Below, in pieces: positions 37,474 to 45,093 of a DNA stretch of 64,000 nt. The stretch is from Sphingomonas edaphi. GTDB taxonomy: Bacteria; Pseudomonadota; Alphaproteobacteria; Sphingomonadales; Sphingomonadaceae. Each line of letters starts with the position of its first letter. The first letter of the stretch is position 1. The notes below the pieces were generated by a model. That model had not been told where the DNA came from. It saw only the letters and a program-made list of their open reading frames with translations, and searched no databases. The translations under genes were made by a program, and so were the position numbers. The stretch is from contig NZ_QXTF01000001.1 of the NCBI RefSeq assembly GCF_003583725.1, positions 1,054,001 to 1,118,000 of the forward strand, in the 5' to 3' direction.

Positions 37474-37781
37474 AGACCCGTTTGGCCATTAGCGCTCTTT
37501 CGCTGACACTTGCGTCGTGCGGCAGCGTCGCCGACCTTACACCGCAAACGGGCAAATCCCTGCCTCAAAAACCTGCGCTGGCCCGGGAGCCGCTGACAGC
37601 CGAGCAGCTGCTCGAGCTTCCGCAGGTCGCAAAGCCGCGTCGTGTCGACGAACTGACAAAACGTGGCGATGTTCGCCAGGCGGACCCCTTCGAATTGCCG
37701 CCGCCGGACGGAGCCTCGGCGCCCGATGAGAGCGGCGCCAGCACGACCGGCCCCGACAACCAGGACGAACCGCGCCCATGA
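37470..37781 (+). CDS. Small lipoprotein between argH and galU
   Basis: A 103-residue predicted lipoprotein: signal peptide [17 protein letters not shown] with a clear lipobox and Cys17. The short mature part is rich in Pro and charged residues, low in complexity, and has no enzyme motif. It overlaps the argH stop and the galU start by ATGA at each end. Comparable small lipoproteins follow argH in other alphaproteobacteria, where lysA usually comes next; here galU takes that place. Function unknown. Confidence 0.72.
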   Translation: MKTRLAISALSLTLASCGSVADLTPQTGKSLPQKPALAREPLTAEQLLELPQVAKPRRVDELTKRGDVRQADPFELPPPDGASAPDESGASTTGPDNQDEPRP

Positions 37782-38635
37782 AGCCCATCCGCAAGGCAAT
37801 TTTCCCCGTCGCCGGTCTCGGCACGCGCCTGCTGCCCGCAACGAAGACGATGCCCAAGGAAATGCTCACGGTCGTCGACCGCCCGCTGATCCAATATGCG
37901 GTCGACGAGGCACGCGAGGCGGGGATTGAGCAGATGATCTTCGTCACCGGCCGCGGCAAAGGGGCTCTCGTCGACTATTTCGACATGGGCTTCGAACTAG
38001 AGGCGACGATGAGCCAGGCAGGCAAGAGCCTTGACCCGCTCGCGCCGTCGCGCACCAATTTCGGTGAGATCGTTTCGGTCCGCCAGCAGCAGCCGCTCGG
38101 CCTTGGCCATGCGGTCTGGTGCGCCCGCCACATCGTCGGCGAAGAGCCCTTTGCCGTGCTGCTGCCGGACGACTTGATGCTGGGCAAGCCGGGCGCGCTC
38201 AAGCAGATGGTCGATGCCTATTCGCGCCTCGGCGGCAATATCATCTGCGCGCAGGAAGTTCCGGCCGACAAGACGGCAAGCTATGGCATCATCACGCCTG
38301 GATCGTCTGACGGCACTACAACCGAGGTTCGCGGACTGGTTGAGAAACCAAGGCCGGAGGAAGCTCCATCAACCCTGGCGGTCGTCGGCCGCTACATTCT
38401 GCAACCCGAAGTGATGACGATACTCGAGCGAGGGGAGCGGGGCGCCGGCGGAGAAATCCAGCTAACCGACGGCATGGCGCAGCTAATCGACAAGCAACCG
38501 TTCCACGCGTTGAAGGTCGACGCGGTCCGCCACGATTGTGGCGACAAGGCCGGCTTTGTCATTGCCAATCTGGCGATTGCGCTTGATCGGCCGGACTTGG
38601 GTCCGCGTATCCAAGAATATCTGGCAAGTCGCTAG
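37778..38635 (+). CDS. galU: UTP-glucose-1-phosphate uridylyltransferase
   Basis: Makes UDP-glucose, the glucosyl donor for envelope polysaccharides and for polyprenyl-phosphate glucose synthesis. The 285 residues include FPVAGLGTRLLPATKTMPKE, the ILPDDLMLG-like LPDDLMLG metal site and ITPGSSDGTTTEVRGLVEKP, cited as EVRGLVEKP. The ATG at 37778 overlaps the lipoprotein stop. It could supply the GtrB-like enzyme at 48.6 kb, but the link is inference. Its stop shares CTAG with the convergent response-regulator gene. Confidence 0.94.
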   Translation: MKPIRKAIFPVAGLGTRLLPATKTMPKEMLTVVDRPLIQYAVDEAREAGIEQMIFVTGRGKGALVDYFDMGFELEATMSQAGKSLDPLAPSRTNFGEIVSVRQQQPLGLGHAVWCARHIVGEEPFAVLLPDDLMLGKPGALKQMVDAYSRLGGNIICAQEVPADKTASYGIITPGSSDGTTTEVRGLVEKPRPEEAPSTLAVVGRYILQPEVMTILERGERGAGGEIQLTDGMAQLIDKQPFHALKVDAVRHDCGDKAGFVIANLAIALDRPDLGPRIQEYLASR

Positions 38636-39186
38636 TCGCGGCCGACGAGCCGCTCCAGACGGAGGCGCTCGGCCTCGCTCTTCTCGAACGCCTCGCGGAT
38701 CTCGCCGAGTTCGATCGACCGGGTTACCACGCGCGCATCAAGATTGAGATTATCCTCGCGAAGTTCGAGCACCGATCGTGCCCTAGCGATTCGCCGGGCA
38801 ATCCGCGCGGCCAGCACTTCGAAATGGAACGGCTTGGCGACCACATCGTCGGCCCCGGCGGCGAATCCATCGACGGCCCCGGAGCTGTCCGACTTGCCGG
38901 TGATCAGGATAACCGGCGTATCCTTCAGCGCCGTGTCGTCACGGATCATCCGGGTGAGATCGACACCGCTCACCGGACCCATGCGCAATTCGGCTAACAC
39001 CAAATCTACCGGCGCGCGGTGCATTTCCGCCACTGCATTACTCGAAGAATCGCAAGCGATGAGGCGGTAGCCAAGATCGCCCAAACGGCGGGCGAAGACA
39101 TCCAAGCCGGTGCGGTTCGGCTCGATCACGAGCAGACGGGCCGGGCCGGTGGAATGGTTGGACGGCGGTGCAAGCTCGTTCGGCAT
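38632..39186 (-). CDS. Response-regulator-like protein with degenerate phospho-acceptor
   Basis: A 184-residue protein: receiver domain at ~17-135 and a coiled-coil-like C-terminal helix, with no DNA-binding output. Aligned to CheY-like receivers, the phospho-acceptor Asp is replaced by Glu66 (DLVLAELRMG), and the acidic pocket reads VIEPNRTG instead of VDD. Thr96 (VILITG) and Lys118 (VVAKPF) are kept. Such receivers may be permanently active or work by protein contact; no kinase gene is adjacent. The stop overlaps galU by CTAG. Confidence 0.82.
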   Translation of the reverse strand: MPNELAPPSNHSTGPARLLVIEPNRTGLDVFARRLGDLGYRLIACDSSSNAVAEMHRAPVDLVLAELRMGPVSGVDLTRMIRDDTALKDTPVILITGKSDSSGAVDGFAAGADDVVAKPFHFEVLAARIARRIARARSVLELREDNLNLDARVVTRSIELGEIREAFEKSEAERLRLERLVGRD

Positions 39187-39228
39187 GGGCCAATTCTGAA
39201 CACGAATGGTTAACGATGGATTAGGCGA

Positions 39229-39795
39229 TCAAGGCTCAAGCTCGACATCCCAGTACAAATAATCGCGCCAGCTCCGGTGCAGATAGTTGGGCGGAAAGCT
39301 TTTCCCATGATCCTGAAGCTGCCAGCTGGTCGGACGGATAGGCTCGCGTTCGATATGCATATGGGCCTGCTTTGGCGTTCGCCCGCCCTTCTTGAGGTTG
39401 CAGGGGGCACAGGCGGTAGCGACATTTTCCCAGCTGGTCCGCCCGCCCTGCGCGCGCGGGACGACATGGTCGAACGTCAATTCCTTGTGCGACCCGCAAT
39501 AGACGCAGCGGAAATGGTCGCGAAGGAACAGGTTGAACCGGGTGAAAGCCGGATATTCGTTTGGCCGTACAAACTGGCGAAGCGCAATGACCGAGGGGAG
39601 CTTAAGTGATGCTGACGGACTGTGAACCTCGCGGTCGTAATGGGCGACGACATCGACGCGCTCCAGGAACATGGCCTTGATTGCGGTCTGCCACGGCCAC
39701 AGGGAAAGCGGGTAATAGCTCAACGGCGTATAGTCGGCGTTGAGGACGAGGGCAGGGCAGCTGTCTGGATGGCGAAGGAGGTCGGTTTGATACAC
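39229..39795 (-). CDS. HNH endonuclease-family protein
   Basis: A 188-residue protein with an HNH motif: CVYCG, LTFDHVVPRAQGG, then WENVATACAPCNLKKG, which gives two CxxC zinc pairs and the catalytic His. Similar small HNH proteins are widespread and mostly uncharacterised. The N-terminal ~80 residues (VLNADYTPLSYYPLSLWPW) are conserved in the alphaproteobacterial version. It starts with GTG at 39795; GGAGAAG lies about ten bases upstream on the minus strand. Divergent from gluQ. Confidence 0.85.
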   Translation of the reverse strand: MYQTDLLRHPDSCPALVLNADYTPLSYYPLSLWPWQTAIKAMFLERVDVVAHYDREVHSPSASLKLPSVIALRQFVRPNEYPAFTRFNLFLRDHFRCVYCGSHKELTFDHVVPRAQGGRTSWENVATACAPCNLKKGGRTPKQAHMHIEREPIRPTSWQLQDHGKSFPPNYLHRSWRDYLYWDVELEP

Positions 39796-39870
39796 GGCGC
39801 AATCTTCTCCGTCGTTCGATGCCCGTCGAACGCCGCGCCTCCGGCCTGTCGCACTATCCCGATGGTTGCC

Positions 39871-39986
39871 AGCCGCCGGGACCTTGGCGGGAGACCGGCG
39901 GCGCTAGGCCCGTCTTTCCGTCTGCGACCCCGGATGCCAACCCGGAGTGACGGTGGCATGACACCACAAGTGACGAATCACCGTCA
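39871..39986. other. Set of inverted repeats in the longest intergenic gap
   Basis: The 227-base gap between the HNH gene and gluQ holds three perfect inverted repeats: GCCGCCGG/CCGGCGGC (39872-39879, 39895-39902), ATGCCA/TGGCAT (39934-39939, 39954-39959) and TGACGGTG/CACCGTCA (39948-39955, 39979-39986). The last two share bases and cannot pair at once, as in an RNA switch. No tRNA or known riboswitch pattern was recognised. Confidence 0.4.
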
Positions 39987-40012
39987 AGAGTCGCAATTAT
40001 TGGCTTTGCCCT

Positions 40013-40016
40013 GGAG
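40013..40016 (+). promoter_or_regulatory. Ribosome binding site deciding a CTG start
   Basis: GGAG (40013-40016) lies six bases before CTG 40023, the usual spacing for a start codon. It is the main sequence support for CTG initiation of gluQ. Confidence 0.7.
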
Positions 40017-40022
40017 TGAGTC

Positions 40023-40871
40023 CTGAAGGTCACACGTTTCGCCCCCTCGCCGTCGGGCCGGCTTCACCTGGGCCACGCGTTTTCCGCCGCGCTCGGCCAC
40101 GCCCACGCACGCGCCAGCGGCGGCTTCTTCCTTCTGCGGATCGAAGACCTCGACCCGGGCCGCTGCCGCCCCGAGTTCGTCAACGGGATTTTCGAGGACC
40201 TCGCCTGGCTGGGACTGGCCCATGATGGCGCACCCATCGTCCAGTCACACCGCACCGATCTCTATGCCGCAGCGCTGGAGCGTTTGAAGGCCGACGACCT
40301 GGTCTATCCGTGCTTTTGCACTCGGGCCGATATCGCCCAGTCACTCACCGCGCCCCACGGCGATGCGGGAAGCGGCTATCCCGGCACGTGCCGCGGTCTC
40401 CCGGACGATCCTGCACGAAGGGAGAACACTCCCCACAGTTGGCGCCTAGATGCAGGGAAGGCCATCGCCCGCGCCGGCCTCCCACGCTGGACCGAGGAAG
40501 ACGGCAGCGGCTTCGAAAGCCGCCGCGACGACATTGGCGATGCGATCCTCGCCCGAAAGGACGCCCCCTCATCCTACCATCTCGCCTGCGTTGTCGATGA
40601 CGCGGATACTGGCGTGACCCTGGTCGTACGAGGAGAGGATTTGCGTCCATCGACTCCAACACAGCGCCTACTGCAGCTGCTGCTAGGTCTGCCCGAACCA
40701 ACCTATCTCCACCACCCGCTGGTGACCCATGACGATGGCCGGCGTCTTGCCAAGCGGGATCTGGCGCCGACGCTCGGGGCGATGCGTGCTGCGGGTGCCG
40801 ATGGGCCTTTGTTGGCGGCCGACCTCATCGAGGGCCGGTTGCCCCTAGGCTTTCGGCTCTCCCGAGCCTAA
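40023..40871 (+). CDS. gluQ: Glutamyl-Q tRNA(Asp) synthetase, CTG start
   Basis: Attaches glutamate to queuosine in tRNA-Asp; a paralogue of glutamyl-tRNA synthetase without the anticodon domain. The 282 residues include TRFAPSPSGRLHLGHA (the HIGH-like motif), FLLRIEDLDPGR, the zinc site CFC with YPGTC, and the KMSKS-like GRRLAKRD. An in-frame TGA at 40017 is followed only by GTC, CTG and AAG before the conserved motif, so no ATG, GTG or TTG is possible there. The internal TTG at 40284 would remove the ATP-binding motif. CTG 40023 is therefore the start. Confidence 0.88.
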   Translation: MKVTRFAPSPSGRLHLGHAFSAALGHAHARASGGFFLLRIEDLDPGRCRPEFVNGIFEDLAWLGLAHDGAPIVQSHRTDLYAAALERLKADDLVYPCFCTRADIAQSLTAPHGDAGSGYPGTCRGLPDDPARRENTPHSWRLDAGKAIARAGLPRWTEEDGSGFESRRDDIGDAILARKDAPSSYHLACVVDDADTGVTLVVRGEDLRPSTPTQRLLQLLLGLPEPTYLHHPLVTHDDGRRLAKRDLAPTLGAMRAAGADGPLLAADLIEGRLPLGFRLSRA

Positions 40872-40880
40872 ATAGCAGTA

Positions 40881-41084
40881 ATGAACACCCTCCTAATCCT
40901 CGCCCTCGTCGCCGCAATGGCCGCGACCGCCTATGTCCTCGTGCGTGGCGTCATCGCCATGGCCAATGGCAAGGATGTCAGCGGGCAGGTGCAGCAAGGC
41001 TATATGCAGAAGCGCGTCCTCTACCAGGGCATCGCAATTGTCATCGTCGTGCTGATCCTCGCGCTGGCCAGCGGCGGGCGCTAA
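40881..41084 (+). CDS. HIG1-domain small membrane protein
   Basis: A 67-residue protein with two transmembrane segments (residues ~2-24 and ~48-64) joined by a short charged loop containing QQGYMQKRVLYQG. This matches the bacterial HIG1 / twin-transmembrane type, related to eukaryotic respiratory-chain assembly factors. It begins nine bases after gluQ and ends two bases before the adenosyltransferase start, so it is the middle gene of a run. A role in respiration is inferred from the family only. Confidence 0.8.
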   Translation: MNTLLILALVAAMAATAYVLVRGVIAMANGKDVSGQVQQGYMQKRVLYQGIAIVIVVLILALASGGR

Positions 41085-41086
41085 AG

Positions 41087-41659
41087 CTGGTCAAGCTCAA
41101 CAAGATCTATACGCGGACCGGCGACCATGGAGACGCCGGACTCGTCGACGGCAGCCGCGTGTCGAAAGCAGGTCCACGCATGGCTGCGATCGGCGAAGTG
41201 GACGAGGCCAATAGTGCCATCGGCGTAGCGATCGCCGCCCTGCCGGAAGGCGAGCTCGCAGTACGACTGCGCCGGATCCAGAACGAAATGTTCGATCTCG
41301 GCGCGGACATTGCCACACCGTTCGGTACCAATTTCGAGCAACATTCGCTTCGGATCGTTTCGCGCCAGATCGAGCGGCTTGAAGAAGAAATCGACGCAAT
41401 GAACGCCGGCCTTGCGCCGCTGACCAGCTTCATCCTGCCCGGGGGATCAGCGGCCGTATCCTTGCTGCACCTTGCCCGCGCCATTGTCCGCCGAGCCGAG
41501 CGTGCCACGGTCGCACTGAAGGATGTCGAGGCGACGAACGAACATGTGCTCGCCTATCTCAACCGCCTGTCCGACCACTTGTTCGTGGCAGCCCGCTATC
41601 TGGCTTCGACTGAGGGCGGCGACGTGCTGTGGCAACCGGGGGCGACCCGCGACGCCTAA
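41087..41659 (+). CDS. Cob(I)yrinic acid a,c-diamide adenosyltransferase (PduO type), CTG start
   Basis: Transfers the adenosyl group of ATP to reduced corrinoid to form adenosylcobalamin. The ~190 residues are a helical PduO-type enzyme: VKLNKIYTRTGD with the N-terminal ATP loop, then EVDEANSAIG, FDLGADIATP and RRAERATVAL, with LNRLSDHLFVAARY at the end. The frame has no ATG, GTG or TTG for over 130 bases upstream, and the first one downstream (GTG 41159) would delete the ATP loop. CTG 41087 stands exactly where homologues have Met and lies two bases after the HIG1 stop. Confidence 0.85.
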   Translation: MVKLNKIYTRTGDHGDAGLVDGSRVSKAGPRMAAIGEVDEANSAIGVAIAALPEGELAVRLRRIQNEMFDLGADIATPFGTNFEQHSLRIVSRQIERLEEEIDAMNAGLAPLTSFILPGGSAAVSLLHLARAIVRRAERATVALKDVEATNEHVLAYLNRLSDHLFVAARYLASTEGGDVLWQPGATRDA

Positions 41660-41706
41660 TTGAACATTTGGCCGGTCCGGAGGTTATCCCGTGCAAGGGG
41701 AGTGGA

Positions 41707-42936
41707 ATGGCCAGGTCAGACGACGATCGAACCAACAGCCTTGGCGTGCGCCTCGACACGACACGAAAGCTGACGCTCGACCTCGCCGCCCCGCTGTCGG
41801 ATGCCGACGCCACCATCCAACCGCATCCCGACGCTTCGCCGGCCAAATGGCATCTGGCGCACACAACCTGGTTTTTCGAAACCTTCATTTTGCGTGATCA
41901 TGTTCCCGGCTACCGCCTGCACGACGAGCGCTGGCCCTATCTCTTTAATAGTTATTACGAGGGCGAAGGCGAACGTCATGCACGTCCGCGCCGCGGGATG
42001 ATCAGCCGGCCAAGCCTCGACGAGGTACGCGAATGGCGGGCCTGCGTAGACAAAGCGCTTGCTGCTTCCCTCCCATCGCTTCCGACAGCGGCCTTGGCGC
42101 TGATCGAACTGGGCATCCAGCATGAACAGCAGCATCAGGAACTGTTCCTGACGGACATCCTCGCTGCCTTTGCAGAAAATCCGTTAGAGCCCACGTTCGG
42201 AGCTGCGGACGCGGCCTCCTGCTATTCGACCGAGCCGCTCGCGTGGATCGACGGGCGCGAGGGGTTGGTAGAAATCGGCGCGCCCGGTGGCTTCTCGTTT
42301 GACTGCGAACGGCCGCGCCACAAGGTGTTGCTTCACCCGCACCGTATTGCCAATCGCTGCGTGACCAATGGCGAGTGGGAAAATTTTATCGCCGACGCCG
42401 GTTATCGGACACCCTCGCTCTGGCTCAGCGAAGGCTGGGACTGGGTGCAAGCAAACAGCATCGAGCGGCCGCTATATTGGCATGACGATGGATCGCATTT
42501 CACGCTTGCGGGCCGCCGCCTCCTCGACCGCGCTGCGCCCGTCGACCATGTTAGTTACTATGAGGCCGATGCCTATGCCCGTTGGGCCGGCGCTCGCCTT
42601 CCAACCGAGGCCGAATGGGAGGATGCATTCGCCTGCTCCGACCCGATGATCGGCCATCAGCTCGACACCGCCGGCCCGGTCCTTGCCAAGTCCGGAGGCG
42701 GGCCCTTCGGTGACGTCTGGCAATGGACGCAGAGCGCCTATCTTCCCTATCCAGGCTTCGCAACCGAGGCAGGCACGGTCGGCGAGTATAATGGCAAGTT
42801 CATGTGCGGGCAGTTCGTGCTGAAGGGCGCGAGTTGCGCGACGCCGCGCGGTCACAGTCGCGCCAGCTATCGCAACTTCTTTCCACCATCAGCGCGCTGG
42901 CAATTTACAGGGGTTCGCCTTGCTAGAAATGCTTGA
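41707..42936 (+). CDS. egtB: Ergothioneine sulfoxide synthase EgtB
   Basis: A non-haem iron enzyme that joins a thiol to hercynine with oxygen during ergothioneine synthesis. The 409 residues show a DinB-like N-terminal domain with the iron-binding His residues in KWHLAHTTWFFE and QHEQQHQELFLTD, and a C-terminal formylglycine-generating-enzyme-like domain (VDHVSYYEADAYARWAGARLP, cited as YEADAYARWAG, and LKGASCATPRGHSRASYRNF, cited as GASCATPRGHSRASYRNF). The ATG at 41707 follows GGGGAG. The 3' end overlaps egtD. The donor thiol type cannot be told from sequence alone. Confidence 0.9.
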   Translation: MARSDDDRTNSLGVRLDTTRKLTLDLAAPLSDADATIQPHPDASPAKWHLAHTTWFFETFILRDHVPGYRLHDERWPYLFNSYYEGEGERHARPRRGMISRPSLDEVREWRACVDKALAASLPSLPTAALALIELGIQHEQQHQELFLTDILAAFAENPLEPTFGAADAASCYSTEPLAWIDGREGLVEIGAPGGFSFDCERPRHKVLLHPHRIANRCVTNGEWENFIADAGYRTPSLWLSEGWDWVQANSIERPLYWHDDGSHFTLAGRRLLDRAAPVDHVSYYEADAYARWAGARLPTEAEWEDAFACSDPMIGHQLDTAGPVLAKSGGGPFGDVWQWTQSAYLPYPGFATEAGTVGEYNGKFMCGQFVLKGASCATPRGHSRASYRNFFPPSARWQFTGVRLARNA

Positions 42937-43879
42937 ACAGGTCGATCCCGCATTCCGCGCTGACGTCGTCAACGGACTGTCTGAACCCATCCCGTCCATT
43001 CCGGCTCGCTGGCTTTACGACAGGCGCGGGTCAGAGCTGTTCGACGACATCACCCGCCTTCCGAGCTATTATCCAACACGGACCGAAACGGCACTGCTCA
43101 AAGCAAAGATGGGCGAGATCGCCGCACTGGCCTGCAACGGCTGCGCCATCGTCGAATTCGGCTCTGGCAGTTCCACGAAGACGCCACTGCTCCTCCAGGC
43201 GATGAAGCCCGCAGCCTATGTGCCGATCGACATCAGCGGCGACTATCTTCGCGAAAGCGCTGGTCGGGTGGACCGGCGATTTCCAGATATCGCCGTCCAT
43301 CCGGTCGAGGCCGACTTTACCAAGCCCGTAGACTTGCCCAAGGAAATCGACGGCTTGCCGCGCCTCGGCTTCTTTCCCGGTTCGACTATCGGCAACTTCG
43401 TGCCACGAAGCGCGACCGATCTGCTTCGTCACTTCCGCGATATCCTGGGCACTGGCGCAAAGTTGCTGATCGGGATGGACCGGGTAAAGCCGGTCGAGCG
43501 GCTAATTGCCGCCTATGATGACCCGGAAGGCGTGACGGCCAAATTCAACCTCAACCTACTCCGCCGCATCAACCGGGAGCTGGAGGCGGATATTCCGGTC
43601 GAGGATTTTGCACATGAAGCGCGATGGAACGACATGCTTGGCAGGGTCGAGATGCACCTCGTGGCCCGGAGCAACGTCGAGTTCATGATCGACCGCAAAC
43701 GTTTTGCCTTCGCGGCCGGCGAGACCATCCACACCGAAAATAGTCATAAATATGGCCCGCGGGGCGCCCGCCTGCTGCTGCTCGCCGGTGGGTGGACGCC
43801 GCTCGCCGAGTGGACCGATGATCATCAGGATTTCGCGCTGATCCTCGCCGAGGCGCAGCGCAATCGTTTCGCGCCTTAA
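42920..43879 (+). CDS. egtD: L-histidine N-alpha-methyltransferase EgtD
   Basis: Trimethylates histidine to hercynine, the substrate of EgtB. The ~316-residue protein has the SAM motif IVEFGSGSSTKT, PIDISGDYLRESAGR and the histidine-binding FFPGSTIGNF region, and ends with TIHTENSHKYGPRGA. Two starts compete: TTG 42920 with GGGG at 42910-42913, or ATG 42929. Either way it overlaps the egtB stop, so the two steps are coupled. No egtA, egtC or egtE gene is adjacent. Confidence 0.92.
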   Translation: MLEMLEQVDPAFRADVVNGLSEPIPSIPARWLYDRRGSELFDDITRLPSYYPTRTETALLKAKMGEIAALACNGCAIVEFGSGSSTKTPLLLQAMKPAAYVPIDISGDYLRESAGRVDRRFPDIAVHPVEADFTKPVDLPKEIDGLPRLGFFPGSTIGNFVPRSATDLLRHFRDILGTGAKLLIGMDRVKPVERLIAAYDDPEGVTAKFNLNLLRRINRELEADIPVEDFAHEARWNDMLGRVEMHLVARSNVEFMIDRKRFAFAAGETIHTENSHKYGPRGARLLLLAGGWTPLAEWTDDHQDFALILAEAQRNRFAP

Positions 43880-43921
43880 GCGTCATTGTGCGGTGCGGGC
43901 GCGGCGGCTAAGCCTGTCGCC

Positions 43922-44224
43922 ATGCTCTATGCCCTCTTCTCGATCATCGACATGGTCCTCCAAGTGCTGGTCTGGATCGTCATCGCCCAGGTCATCATCA
44001 GCTGGCTGGTCGCATTCAACGTAATGAACACCAGCTCCAATTTCGTGCGCACCGTCCTCGACGCGCTCGACCGGCTGACAGCACCCCTCTACCGGCCGAT
44101 CCGCAAGATCCTGCCTGACTTCGGCGGAATCGATTTCTCGCCGATCGTGCTGATCCTAGCAATCCAGATCCTGCGCAAGCTCAACGCGGGCCTAGCGCTC
44201 GAATCCAGCGCGACCTTGATGTGA
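43922..44224 (+). CDS. YggT-family membrane protein
   Basis: A 100-residue protein with two membrane segments (about 1-28 and 70-90) and the YggT motif [14 protein letters not shown] between them, with [17 protein letters not shown]. The family is widespread near cell-division or folate genes, and its function is not settled. The ATG at 43922 is chosen because [16 protein letters not shown] starts with a membrane helix; 12 upstream codons are not helical. The stop overlaps folD by GTGA. Confidence 0.85.
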   Translation: MLYALFSIIDMVLQVLVWIVIAQVIISWLVAFNVMNTSSNFVRTVLDALDRLTAPLYRPIRKILPDFGGIDFSPIVLILAIQILRKLNAGLALESSATLM

Positions 44225-45093
44225 GCGCGAGGCGGATAGACGGAAAGGCTGCGGCGCTGGCGCTTAGGCAGCAGGTCGCGGCGGAAGTGGCTCGCTTCCA
44301 GGGGACCACCGGCCGTGTCCCCGGCCTGGTCACCGTCCTGGTCGGCGAAGATCCAGCCAGCGCGGTCTATGTCCGCTCCAAGGGCCGCGCCACAGTTGAG
44401 GCCGGGATGCAAAGTTTCGAGCACAAGCTCCCCGCCGACACGAGCGAGGCGGACCTGCTGGCGCTCGTCGAGCGCCTGAATGCCGACCCGACAATTGACG
44501 GCATTCTCGTCCAGCTCCCCCTGCCGTCTCACATCGATGCCAACAAGGTCCTCACCCGCATCGATCCCGACAAGGACGTCGATGGCTTCCACCCGGTCAA
44601 TGCCGGCCGGCTCGCAATCGGGCTTCCCGGTTTCGTCGCCTGCACGCCGCTTGGATGCCTCAAGCTCCTCCGCGCGGAGCTTGGCGACCTGTCGGGCAAG
44701 GACGCGGTCGTCATTGGTCGCTCCAACATCGTCGGCAAACCGATGGCCCTCCTCCTGCTCGGCGACAGCTGCACCGTCACGATCGCGCACAGCCGCACCC
44801 GCGACCTTCCGGCCGTGGTTCGCCGCGCCGATATCGTTGTCGCCGCCGTCGGCCGTCCCAATATGGTCAAGGGCGACTGGCTGAAGCCCGGCGCGACGGT
44901 TATCGACGTGGGCATCAACCGGACCGACGACGGCCTCGTCGGCGACGTGGACTTTGCGGACGCAAGCACCGTAGCAGGGGCCATCACTCCGGTGCCCGGC
45001 GGCGTCGGTCCGATGACCATCGCCTGCCTCATCCGCAACACCTTTGTATCGGCTGCCCGGCGCGAGGGCTTCACGGTGAATCCCCAGCTGTGA
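44221..45093 (+). CDS. folD: Methylenetetrahydrofolate dehydrogenase / cyclohydrolase FolD
   Basis: Interconverts methylene-, methenyl- and formyl-tetrahydrofolate. The 290 residues include the catalytic Tyr-Lys region [34 protein letters not shown], the nucleotide-binding [14 protein letters not shown], and the C-terminal [11 protein letters not shown]. The gene starts with GTG at 44221 inside the yggT stop. Its stop overlaps the next start (GTGA, 45090-45093). Confidence 0.95.
   Translation: MSARRIDGKAAALALRQQVAAEVARFQGTTGRVPGLVTVLVGEDPASAVYVRSKGRATVEAGMQSFEHKLPADTSEADLLALVERLNADPTIDGILVQLPLPSHIDANKVLTRIDPDKDVDGFHPVNAGRLAIGLPGFVACTPLGCLKLLRAELGDLSGKDAVVIGRSNIVGKPMALLLLGDSCTVTIAHSRTRDLPAVVRRADIVVAAVGRPNMVKGDWLKPGATVIDVGINRTDDGLVGDVDFADASTVAGAITPVPGGVGPMTIACLIRNTFVSAARREGFTVNPQL

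Noticed and set aside
39796-40022. tRNA or known riboswitch in the longest gap
   Set aside because: No cloverleaf or T-loop sequence and no familiar riboswitch core was found; only unassigned inverted repeats.
40017-40025. Frameshift or broken gene at the gluQ start
   Set aside because: The frame is continuous with all motifs from CTG onward and has a well-placed GGAG; only the start codon is odd.
40284-40871. gluQ starting at TTG 40284
   Set aside because: This would remove the HLGHA motif, although the upstream frame translates to a perfect GluQ N-terminus back to CTG 40023.
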